Notes under the pieces: generated by a model
What the model saw: only the letters and a program-made list of their open reading frames with translations
Databases searched by the model: none
Told to the model about the DNA's origin: nothing
NCBI GenBank assembly: GCA_051652645.1
Contig: JBOFUP010000061.1
Location: 1 to 25,788 of the forward strand
From: UBA7332 sp051652645
GTDB lineage: Bacteria > Bacteroidota > Bacteroidia > Bacteroidales > UBA7332
DNA length: 25,788 bases
Direction of reading: 5' to 3'
In this document: one piece after another, positions 1-6,782 of the stretch
Numbering within the stretch: the stretch's first letter is position 1
Layout: each line of letters opens with the position of its first letter
Program-made: the position numbers and the translations under genes

Positions 1-2
1 GT

Positions 3-311
3 AACATCCTATCTAAAGAAGGTGTTATGATGATGAACCACTTGATGGGTGGTGTTAAGAAAGGGGCTTTCACTGCAGAACAAGCTGCTGAGAAATTCGA
101 AGCTTGGAAAGCAGACAAGAGCGGAAGAGTAGCTGCTGTAAACAACAAACTAGCTACTGAAAAAGCTGCTAAAGCTAAAGCTCGTCTAGAAGCTGAAATC
201 GAAGCAAACAAAGCTAAAGCTGAGGCTGTTGCTGCTAAACTAGCTGCTGCAGCTGCTGCTACTGAAGAAGTAGCTACAGAAGAAGCAACTGAAGAAACTG
301 CTGCAGAATAA
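3..311 (+). CDS. rpsP: 30S ribosomal protein S16, 3' part (cut by the window edge)
   Basis: The reading frame is open at the left edge and reads NILSKEGVMMMNHLMGGVKK, which is the C-terminal part of the Bacteroidota S16 core. S16 binds 16S rRNA and is needed for assembly of the small subunit. After the core comes an extension of about 60 residues made almost wholly of Ala, Glu, Lys and Thr, first as a helical K/A/E stretch and then as an acidic ATEE-type tail. Tails of this kind are common on S16 of this phylum and absent from the short E. coli protein. The true start lies outside the window, so the Met at 27 is internal. A strong terminator follows directly, so the transcript ends with this gene. 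Confidence 0.93.
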   Translation, partial: NILSKEGVMMMNHLMGGVKKGAFTAEQAAEKFEAWKADKSGRVAAVNNKLATEKAAKAKARLEAEIEANKAKAEAVAAKLAAAAAATEEVATEEATEETAAE

Positions 312-330
312 TAAATTACTGCAAAGCAAA

Positions 331-366
331 AAAGAGAGACTTAACTTGTTAAGTCTCTCTTTTTTT
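331..366 (+). terminator. Rho-independent terminator after rpsP
   Basis: The arms at 333-344 (AGAGAGACTTAA) and 349-360 are perfectly complementary around a 4-nt loop. A T-run reaching about 366 follows. It lies 20 nt after the rpsP stop codon. Confidence 0.92.
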
Positions 367-394
367 GTCCGTAGCCTAGACAACTGAGTATAAA

Positions 395-436
395 AAAAAA
401 GCATCCCGCACAAACATTTGTACGGGATGCTTTTAT
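395..436 (-). terminator. Rho-independent terminator for the leftward ompH-like operon
   Basis: GCATCCCG (401-408) pairs with CGGGATGC (423-430). The stem continues inward after one C-A mismatch. Read on the minus strand the hairpin is followed by nine Ts (+ strand A-run 392-400). It sits 20 nt past the stop of the leftward gene ending at 456. The shorter T-run on the other side may also stop rightward transcription. Confidence 0.9.
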
Positions 437-455
437 ACTGCTAAAAAAGTAACAG

Positions 456-1061
456 TTATTTCTTTACATTATATCTGCTGTTAAGTGCTTTAACGACATC
501 AGATGTTATGTTGTATTTCTGATCTGCATAGAAGAGGTTATCTTCTTGAGTGTTACTCAAAATCATATGAAACTTCTTATCACTATTGTAGAACTTGATG
601 AAAGAGTTAATTGAGTCACGAAGCTGCTCATTAACCTTCTGCTGCTCATTCATAAAATCCATACTCAAACGTTGCTCCAACTGCTGCAACTCTTGCTGCT
701 TCTTGATCAAACGATTCTGTTCAGATTCAGCTCTCTCTCTAGACAAAAACGCATTGTTCTCAACCTTACGTTGAAACTCACGCATCTCGTTCTCCAATTG
801 ACGAACTTTCTCATTTAAATTAAGACGAGCCTTTTCTTGCTTGCTTAAAAGAACCTCGTTCATATCCTTTACGAAGTTATAATTCTTCAATAATGAATCA
901 ACATCAATATAAGCAATTGGAAGCATTTCAACATCTGAAACACTAGACGCAGAAGGATTCTCATCTCCTTGAGAAGTTTTTTTACTAGAGAATTGCATTG
1001 CAAACAAAACAACGATTGCTGCTGCTAAAACTCCATTGATAAGATAGTTGACATTTTTCAT
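456..1061 (-). CDS. OmpH/Skp-family periplasmic chaperone, membrane-anchored
   Basis: This is a 201-residue protein. Residues about 8-24 form one hydrophobic segment (GVLAAAIVVLFAMQF) with no obvious signal-peptidase site, so it is probably an N-terminal anchor. A short beta segment, LPIAYIDVDSLL (about 47-58), follows, as in Skp/OmpH. Residues about 65-145 are a long charged helix rich in Glu, Gln, Arg and Lys, the tentacle-like coiled coil of the family. The C-terminal part (about 165-201) resembles the closing beta element of Skp. Family members hold unfolded outer-membrane proteins in the periplasm on the way to the BAM machinery. The gene lies 24 nt downstream of the small membrane-protein gene on the same strand and shares its terminator, which suggests a two-gene operon. 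The family call is firm; the client range is unknown. Confidence 0.85.
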   Translation of the reverse strand: MKNVNYLINGVLAAAIVVLFAMQFSSKKTSQGDENPSASSVSDVEMLPIAYIDVDSLLKNYNFVKDMNEVLLSKQEKARLNLNEKVRQLENEMREFQRKVENNAFLSRERAESEQNRLIKKQQELQQLEQRLSMDFMNEQQKVNEQLRDSINSFIKFYNSDKKFHMILSNTQEDNLFYADQKYNITSDVVKALNSRYNVKK

Positions 1062-1085
1062 ATATAGTACTTTTTATTCATTTCG

Positions 1086-1319
1086 TTATTCATTAATTTG
1101 ATTTATCAACTCAGAGTTCATACGCTCAAATAATCCACTCTTACTCTGCTCTTCCTTGTCTGATGTTTTTGCACAGCTAATACCCTTGCGTGACAATGCT
1201 GCATTACCTCCAATATGTGTATTTGGGAACTTTCCACCTTTGACAAAAAAGACCTTAACTCCTAATAAAAGCACCGATAGCGCAACAATTAAGAGGACAA
1301 TTAATATTGTGTAAAACAT
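1086..1319 (-). CDS. Small single-pass membrane protein, conserved unknown
   Basis: This is a 77-residue protein counted from the ATG at 1319. Residues about 2-24 form a strongly hydrophobic helix (MFYTILIVLLIVALSVLLLG). A basic KVFFVKGGKFPNTHIGG stretch follows, then a polar, charged tail with one Cys (GISC). It resembles small membrane proteins I recall as widespread in Bacteroidota, but I cannot name a function. An in-frame GTG at 1340 would add MHKYSRS, but that codon lies inside the divergent promoter palindrome, so the ATG is preferred. It is the first gene of a leftward pair with the OmpH-like gene, which hints at an envelope role. Confidence 0.72.
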   Translation of the reverse strand: MFYTILIVLLIVALSVLLLGVKVFFVKGGKFPNTHIGGNAALSRKGISCAKTSDKEEQSKSGLFERMNSELINQINE

Positions 1320-1326
1320 ACTTCTA

Positions 1327-1348
1327 CTATATTTGTGCACAAATATAG
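1327..1348. promoter_or_regulatory. Perfect 22-bp palindrome carrying divergent -7 boxes
   Basis: The left half is CTATATTTGTG and the right half is its exact reverse complement, centred between 1337 and 1338. On the plus strand TATATTTG (1328-1335) matches the Bacteroidota -7 consensus TAnnTTTG. By symmetry the same box is read on the minus strand at 1347-1340. An ATTG at 1306-1309, 18 nt upstream of the plus box, is a plausible -33 element for pepD; I see no good -33 for the leftward side. The start codons of the two divergent genes (1319 leftward, 1356 rightward) flank the palindrome closely, so the leaders should be very short. The dyad could also be an operator. Confidence 0.65.
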
Positions 1349-1355
1349 AGCTTTT

Positions 1356-2798
1356 ATGAGAAATACTACACTAGAACCCCAAATAGTATGGGATTTTTTT
1401 GATGAAATATGTCAAATACCTCGCCCATCAAAAAAAGAGGAGAAGATTCGAGCATATTTAAGAGAATTTGCAACCACTAGAAACCTTGAATACAAAGAGG
1501 ACAATGCTGGTAATATCTTAATTAAAAAGAGTGCACATCTAACCCAAGAAAGTAAACCTACCATCATCTTACAATGCCACATGGATATGGTCTGTGAGAA
1601 AAGAGAAAACTCCAATCACGACTTTGATAACGATCCTATTAAGACATATATAGATGGCGATTGGATGAAAGCACAAGATACTACACTTGGAGCTGACAAT
1701 GGAGCAGGCATGGCTGCTATACTTGCACTACTCGACTCAAAAGACATAGTACACCCTAAACTAGAAGCCCTATTCACCGTAGATGAAGAGAGTGGTCTAA
1801 CTGGTGCATTTGCTCTTGAAGAAGGCTTTATGGAAGGCAGATACCTTCTAAACCTTGATGGCGAAGATGGACTAATAGTTGGATGTGCTGGAGGAGTAGA
1901 GACAACGGCTACATTCAAAATAGAGGAAATAGACACCCCAAATGGATTATTCTGGTTCAGAGTCATTATAAAAGGACTCTCTGGCGGACACTCTGGCGAG
2001 GATATTAACAAAGGATTAGCAAATGCCAATCAACTTCTAGCACGCTTCTTATGGAATATTCAAACTAAATTTGGATTACACATTTCATCTATCAAAGGAG
2101 GAAATCTTCATAACGCTATACCAAGACAAGCTGAAGCTATTGCAGGTCTACCTTTTGCTATGAAAGAGCAATTGAGAATTGAACTAAATCACTTCATTAC
2201 AGATATTGAAATGGAGTATGGCACACGCGAAGCAAACATCAGTATAGAGCTTGAATCTGAGAATATCCCCGAGCGTTGCATGAACCAAAAAGAGAGCAAC
2301 AAGCTAATCTCAGCTATTTACGGCACTCCAAATGGCGTCATCACTATGAGCCTAGAGATGAAAGACTTTGTGGAAACATCTTCAAATCTTGCATCAATAA
2401 AAATCAACAAAAAAGGAGAAGTAATTATTACAACAAGCCAACGTAGTGCCTCAGAGATAGCTAAGTGGGATATAGCAAGACGAATAAACGCTATTTTTTC
2501 TATTGCTGGTGCTGAGGTCTCACATAGCGAGGGATATCCAGGATGGCTTCCAAATCTTGAATCCCCACTCCTCAAGTGCGCAATAGATAGCTACGAAAAA
2601 GTAAACAAAACACAACCTATAGTACAAGCTATACATGCTGGATTGGAGTGTGGACTATTCCTTAAAAAATACCCTAATATGGAGATGGTATCTTTTGGTC
2701 CAACAATATTAGCACTTCACTCACCTGACGAGAGAATAAGCATTAGCTCAATGGACAAGTTTTGGAAACATCTATTGGAAATTCTAAGGAGCATATAA
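1356..2798 (+). CDS. pepD: Cytosol nonspecific dipeptidase / aminoacyl-histidine dipeptidase (M20 family)
   Basis: This is a 480-residue M20-family di-zinc dipeptidase acting in the cytoplasm on dipeptides such as Xaa-His. The N-terminal signature IWDFFDEICQ-like region followed by IPRPSKKEEKI (about 21-31) is typical. Metal and catalytic positions are present: H75 and D77 in QCHMDMV, D114 in LGADNGAG, the E144-E145 pair in TVDEESG, D168 in LNLDGED, and a late His in LALHSP. The length is normal for PepD. The ATG at 1356 fits the family N-terminus; an in-frame GTG at 1335 lies within the promoter palindrome and is unlikely. The stop TAA shares its last A with the next ATG (TAATG at 2796-2800), so translation is probably coupled to the following lipoprotein gene. 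Confidence 0.93.
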   Translation: MRNTTLEPQIVWDFFDEICQIPRPSKKEEKIRAYLREFATTRNLEYKEDNAGNILIKKSAHLTQESKPTIILQCHMDMVCEKRENSNHDFDNDPIKTYIDGDWMKAQDTTLGADNGAGMAAILALLDSKDIVHPKLEALFTVDEESGLTGAFALEEGFMEGRYLLNLDGEDGLIVGCAGGVETTATFKIEEIDTPNGLFWFRVIIKGLSGGHSGEDINKGLANANQLLARFLWNIQTKFGLHISSIKGGNLHNAIPRQAEAIAGLPFAMKEQLRIELNHFITDIEMEYGTREANISIELESENIPERCMNQKESNKLISAIYGTPNGVITMSLEMKDFVETSSNLASIKINKKGEVIITTSQRSASEIAKWDIARRINAIFSIAGAEVSHSEGYPGWLPNLESPLLKCAIDSYEKVNKTQPIVQAIHAGLECGLFLKKYPNMEMVSFGPTILALHSPDERISISSMDKFWKHLLEILRSI

Positions 2799-4174
2799 TG
2801 AAAATAATCAATCCTATACTCACCATTGTATCACTATGCCTTCTCACCTCATCCTGTATGGATGATATAGAGTATTCAAACAACCCAAACAAAGAGCTAA
2901 CATTCTCAAATGATACTATAAGATTTGACACGCTATTCTCTAACGTACCATCAACAACAAAATGGATTAAAGTATACAATAGAAATAGAGAACATCTTCT
3001 TATTGAAGAGATTAAACTAAACAATAATAACTCTTCATATAGACTAAATGTTGATGGAGAGCATGGTAAATCATTCACCGATATAGAGATTAGAGGAAAC
3101 GATAGCCTATATATTGCTGTTGAGACTACACTTCCAGAGAGTGGAAATATAACCCCAATGGAGATTAAAGAGTCCATCCTCTTCTCGCTTAATAATAAGA
3201 GTCAAAGAGTAGAACTCTCCGCATGGGCTTGGGATGCAAATCTATGGAGAGGAAAGGTCATAACAGAAGACACAATATTAAGTTCTGGCAAACCATTTGT
3301 TATATACGATAGCCTTGTGATAGATCACTCATCAACACTAACCATAGAGGCTGGCTGTAACCTTTTCTTCCACTCAGGAGCGAAATTAATCGTTGATGGC
3401 AAACTATTATCTTTAGGAGAAGCTGGAAAACCTGTTACATTAAGTGGGGATAGACTTGACAAGATCCTTCCAGATTTAAACTATGATCAAATGGCTGGTC
3501 AATGGTCTGGCGTAGAGATAAGCTCAAACAGCTACGAGAATCTGTTTAAACACACTATTATAAACTCCACACTCAATGGAGTTATAGCCGACTCATCAAA
3601 CACAGACAAAATCAAGGTAGTATTTGAGAACTCTATAATTCATAACAGCAACCGGAATTCACTATTAGCAAAAGCGTGCAATATCACTGCACTTGGATCA
3701 CAATTCTCCAATGCTGAATATGGAGCTGTAAGAATAGAGGGTGGTAAATATAAATTTATACACTGCACATTGGCAGATTACTACCCTTTTGCTACTACAC
3801 GTGGAGCAGCCCTTCAGGTTGCTGGCGATAGTGACACGGAATTACTGGTCGCAAACTCTATAATATATGGTAGAGTGAGGGACGAAGTGAAAATAGATGC
3901 AAATACTGAGAGTAACTCTATACTATTTCACAACTGCTTGATTCGTAAAAGTGAAGAAAATAGCGATAGTTGGGTTAATACAATATGGAACAAAGACCCA
4001 CTATTCTCTCTTATAGGAGAGAACTACAACTTTGACTTTAGAATAAAAGAAGACAGCCCTGCTGTCGACTCGGGTAATTCTGAGTATACGACATTGAACA
4101 TTTTTGATTTCTATGGTGTTAACCGTTTGGATTCAAATGCTCCTGACATAGGTGCATTTGAGTATAAAGAGTAG
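2798..4174 (+). CDS. Lipoprotein with right-handed parallel beta-helix
   Basis: This is a 458-residue protein. The signal peptide ends in the lipobox LTSSC with the acylated Cys at 20. The next residues, MDD, resemble the acidic lipoprotein export signal of Bacteroidota, so it may reach the cell surface. Residues about 20-140 look like a beta-sandwich. From about 150 the sequence shows short beta-rich repeats (LTIEAGCNLFFHSGAKLIVDG and later VANSIIYG, LFHNCLIR) typical of a right-handed parallel beta-helix. It ends with the common closing motif NAPDIGAFEY. The ATG overlaps the pepD stop by one base and an AAGGAG-like site sits just upstream (2786-2791), which fixes the start. Ligand and function are unknown; beta-helix proteins often bind or cleave polysaccharide, but no catalytic site is evident. 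Confidence 0.8.
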   Translation: MKIINPILTIVSLCLLTSSCMDDIEYSNNPNKELTFSNDTIRFDTLFSNVPSTTKWIKVYNRNREHLLIEEIKLNNNNSSYRLNVDGEHGKSFTDIEIRGNDSLYIAVETTLPESGNITPMEIKESILFSLNNKSQRVELSAWAWDANLWRGKVITEDTILSSGKPFVIYDSLVIDHSSTLTIEAGCNLFFHSGAKLIVDGKLLSLGEAGKPVTLSGDRLDKILPDLNYDQMAGQWSGVEISSNSYENLFKHTIINSTLNGVIADSSNTDKIKVVFENSIIHNSNRNSLLAKACNITALGSQFSNAEYGAVRIEGGKYKFIHCTLADYYPFATTRGAALQVAGDSDTELLVANSIIYGRVRDEVKIDANTESNSILFHNCLIRKSEENSDSWVNTIWNKDPLFSLIGENYNFDFRIKEDSPAVDSGNSEYTTLNIFDFYGVNRLDSNAPDIGAFEYKE

Positions 4175-4193
4175 AAACAAAGCAACCTAAATT

Positions 4194-5198
4194 ATGAAAA
4201 AGGCAATAATAGCTTATATTATTATCTTTGCCTCTGTATGCAACGCGCAGACTCTTCACAAGGAGAGTCTGCGCGTTATGTTTTATAATGTTGAAAATCT
4301 TTTTGACTGCTCCGATGACACATTGAAAATGGACGATGAGTTTCTTCCAAATGGCACTAGAAGATGGCATCCAGGGAGATTAAATAAAAAACTAAAGATG
4401 ATATCTAAGGTTATTACCTCTATTGGCGAATGGAATCCCCCAGCAATCATAGGACTATGCGAAGTAGAAAGCGACTCGGTAATGATTAGACTCACCCGCT
4501 TCTCCCCACTTAAAAACCTCAACTACAAATATATAATAACAAATTCCCCTGACCCTAGAGGCATAAATACCGCTCTACTTTTCCAAAGACATCAGTTCAA
4601 ACTAATCAAACACAATAGTTACACAGTAGATATGACCCATTTAAAACGGCGACCAACGAGAGATATTCTACACGCCGAGGGTAGGCTTCTCTCTGGAGAC
4701 ACACTAGATATCTTTGTGTGTCATCTACCATCTAGATCTTCTGGTAAAGCCGAAAGTGCTCCAGCTAGAGAATACATTGCTGAGATTATTCTTTCAAAAA
4801 CCGACTCTCTACATAGTATTAGATCAAATCCACTAATACTAATAATGGGAGACTTCAATGACGACGAGAAATCAAAAACCATAAGTATTATCACAAATAG
4901 CAACAAGGGTAATATTTCAAGGCTAACAAGCAGCACAAAACAAAACGGAACTTATTTCTATAAAGGGCAATGGGAGGCTATCGACCATATTTTAGCATCA
5001 AACAATATGCTAAATAATACAAAATCAACATACCTATTATTAAATAAATACACTACATTTACAGCCCCTTTTCTACTAAAGAGAATATCTAACAGCAACA
5101 AAATGAGACCATACCGGACATATTATGGCTGGAAGTACGAAGGAGGTTATAGTGACCACCTACCTATATACACAGATATCTTAGTAGAGTGGCAATAG
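4194..5198 (+). CDS. Secreted endonuclease/exonuclease/phosphatase-family protein (EEP copy 1)
   Basis: This is a 334-residue protein with a signal peptide probably cut at CNA|Q (18/19). The EEP fold motifs are all present in order: FYNVENLFD (metal-site Asn32), GLCEVES (Glu90), SPDPRGINTALLF, VCHLPSRSSG (catalytic His), LIMGDFNDDE, a DHI motif (AIDHIL) and the final GYSDHLP. The superfamily hydrolyses phosphodiester or phosphomonoester bonds with Mg2+, and known substrates include DNA, RNA and sphingomyelin; none can be chosen here. It is paralogous to the protein encoded at 23864-24892, sharing FYNVENLFD, PDPRG, PSR, MGDFNDD and GYSDH. It is third in a tightly packed operon, 19 nt after the lipoprotein gene and 44 nt before the S41 protease gene. 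A strong hairpin lies within codons 17-28. Confidence 0.87.
   Translation: MKKAIIAYIIIFASVCNAQTLHKESLRVMFYNVENLFDCSDDTLKMDDEFLPNGTRRWHPGRLNKKLKMISKVITSIGEWNPPAIIGLCEVESDSVMIRLTRFSPLKNLNYKYIITNSPDPRGINTALLFQRHQFKLIKHNSYTVDMTHLKRRPTRDILHAEGRLLSGDTLDIFVCHLPSRSSGKAESAPAREYIAEIILSKTDSLHSIRSNPLILIMGDFNDDEKSKTISIITNSNKGNISRLTSSTKQNGTYFYKGQWEAIDHILASNNMLNNTKSTYLLLNKYTTFTAPFLLKRISNSNKMRPYRTYYGWKYEGGYSDHLPIYTDILVEWQ
4242..4277 (+). repeat. Perfect 14-bp inverted repeat inside the EEP copy 1 coding start
   Basis: AACGCGCAGACTCT (4242-4255) is the exact reverse complement of 4264-4277, with an 8-nt loop. It is GC-rich in an otherwise AT-rich gene and begins 48 nt after the start codon. No T-run follows, so it does not look like a terminator. 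In RNA it would be a stable stem within the early coding region. Confidence 0.75.
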
Positions 5199-5242
5199 CT
5201 ATATCACACTCAATAACAATTATAAATCAATACTATATTCAG

Positions 5243-6688
5243 ATGAAAAAATTAATTGCTTGGTCAATAATTGGAGCATCTCTCCTATTATTCAGTTGTG
5301 GTGAGGATAAAGATGAACCCATTAACCCTCCTAGTGAGAAAAGTAAGACAGAGCTTACAAATGAATGGATACACAAGAAAATGTCTGAAGAATATCTTTG
5401 GAACATGGATGTACCTCAGCTCTCTAGCCTTAACACTAAGAGCTCACACTCTGACTTCTTCACCTCATTACTCTCTGAACAAGAAGCTAAGTACACAAGT
5501 AGCAACAGAAAATATTTCTACTCTCGCTTAACAACGAGTGAAACAACAAAAGCGACCTCATATAATAACAGCTATGGGATATTCTTCATAAGATATCTAG
5601 TTAGCGACACCGAGGAGATACTCAGAGTGCTTTTCGTAAACCCAGGTTCAGCGGCTGAGAGATCTGGAATAAAAAGAGGTGATTGGTTAATCAGATATAA
5701 TGGTGCTCCTATAACCGACTATACAAAGTTCCAAGCTGGGGCTTCCGCTCAAGTAACACGAGGTCATCTTGAAATATCTGATGGCAAATATGTTATTGTA
5801 GCAGATGACACATTTACACTTGAATCCTCATACAATATTGAAGAAACTCCATTCTTAAAGGAAAACATCATTGATATCGATGGAACAAAAGTCGGTTATC
5901 TAGCATACAACAGCTTCTCTACAGGACCTAATGGTTTTGAAGATAAGACCTGGGACAATGAGATGATAGATGCCTTCGGGAGGTTCAAGGCTGCTGGTGT
6001 TTCTGAATTCGTACTCGACCTAAGATATAACGGTGGTGGATACATATCATCTTGTCAAATATTAAGTACTATGCTAGTCAAACAAGCCAATATGAATAGC
6101 GTCTTCGCTATACAGGAGTACAATCCAACTCTTGAGGCTAAGTATATTAACAGCTACGGAAGCAACCATGGGGTAACACAATTCTCGTCATCAACAAAAG
6201 TAAAATCTAACAATCTTAACCTAGACAGACTATACGTAATCGGTACAGAGTATACTGCGTCTGCTAGCGAACTTGTCATCAATGCACTCAGACCATATAT
6301 GAGCGTAAAACTAATTGGAACAGTCACTGAGGGTAAGAATGTTGGCTCATACGAGATAAAAGATGAGATAAACTACCCTGGCGTTATACTACAACCTATT
6401 ACAGTGAAGATATACAACTCAAAAAAAGAATCAAACTACCGTAATGGCTTCACTCCTGATATTTATATTGATGAATTAAACGAGACTAACCTTACAATAC
6501 CACTAGGGGAACTTGGAGAATATCAAAGTGAGCCTCTTTTAAGAGCAGCTCTAATAGATATGGGTCTTGTTAATTATACACTTTCAGCTACAAATAACTA
6601 TAATACGACTATGAGTAATATTATTAGCATAGGCTCATACCTTTCAAAACCAAAAGATGGACTTATCGTTTTATCACCAGAGAGGTAA
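5243..6688 (+). CDS. S41-family (C-terminal processing) peptidase, lipoprotein
   Basis: This is a 481-residue protein. The signal peptide ends in LLLFSC with Cys19, followed by GEDKDE, an acidic stretch compatible with surface export. Residues about 40-100 form a helical N-terminal domain. A PDZ-like domain (about 111-190) contains VNPGSAAERSGIKRGDWLI. The S41 protease core (about 205-410) contains LDLRYNGGG (258-266), TASASELV with probable catalytic Ser340, and TEGKNVG with Lys365. The 25-residue Ser-Lys spacing matches the Ser/Lys dyad of Tsp/CtpA proteases. It should degrade or process proteins at the envelope. The start is the ATG at 5243, because the in-frame ATG at 5189 would bury the signal peptide. 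It is the last gene of the pepD operon; no convincing terminator follows before the ffh promoter. Confidence 0.85.
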   Translation: MKKLIAWSIIGASLLLFSCGEDKDEPINPPSEKSKTELTNEWIHKKMSEEYLWNMDVPQLSSLNTKSSHSDFFTSLLSEQEAKYTSSNRKYFYSRLTTSETTKATSYNNSYGIFFIRYLVSDTEEILRVLFVNPGSAAERSGIKRGDWLIRYNGAPITDYTKFQAGASAQVTRGHLEISDGKYVIVADDTFTLESSYNIEETPFLKENIIDIDGTKVGYLAYNSFSTGPNGFEDKTWDNEMIDAFGRFKAAGVSEFVLDLRYNGGGYISSCQILSTMLVKQANMNSVFAIQEYNPTLEAKYINSYGSNHGVTQFSSSTKVKSNNLNLDRLYVIGTEYTASASELVINALRPYMSVKLIGTVTEGKNVGSYEIKDEINYPGVILQPITVKIYNSKKESNYRNGFTPDIYIDELNETNLTIPLGELGEYQSEPLLRAALIDMGLVNYTLSATNNYNTTMSNIISIGSYLSKPKDGLIVLSPER

Positions 6689-6734
6689 GCTCCTTTTTTG
6701 AGCTCTGTAGCTTCTGTTTTCACTCTAAATTTAC

Positions 6735-6742
6735 TAACTTTG
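6735..6742 (+). promoter_or_regulatory. -7 box upstream of ffh
   Basis: TAACTTTG matches TAnnTTTG and lies about 40 nt before the ffh ATG. The -33 side is weak; TTCTG at 6712-6716 is the best candidate at 18 nt spacing. Confidence 0.6.
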
Positions 6743-6782
6743 CACTTTATGTGAAATATAATATAAAATCAAGGATATAATT

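Noticed and set aside
1335..1355. GTG start for pepD adding seven residues
   Set aside because: The codon lies inside the palindromic promoter and before the likely transcription start; the ATG at 1356 fits the family N-terminus.
2743..3177. 144-codon minus-strand frame opposite the beta-helix lipoprotein
   Set aside because: It is a shadow of the real gene, with low-complexity Ser/Leu/Ile composition and no motif.
4239..4250. Cys16 of EEP copy 1 as a lipobox cysteine
   Set aside because: The preceding residues are FASV, which do not fit a lipobox, and CNA|Q fits signal peptidase I.
6689..6734. Hairpin after the S41 gene as a terminator (AGCTC/GAGCT around a T-rich stretch)
   Set aside because: The stem is only five base pairs and the T-run lies in the loop, not after the stem.
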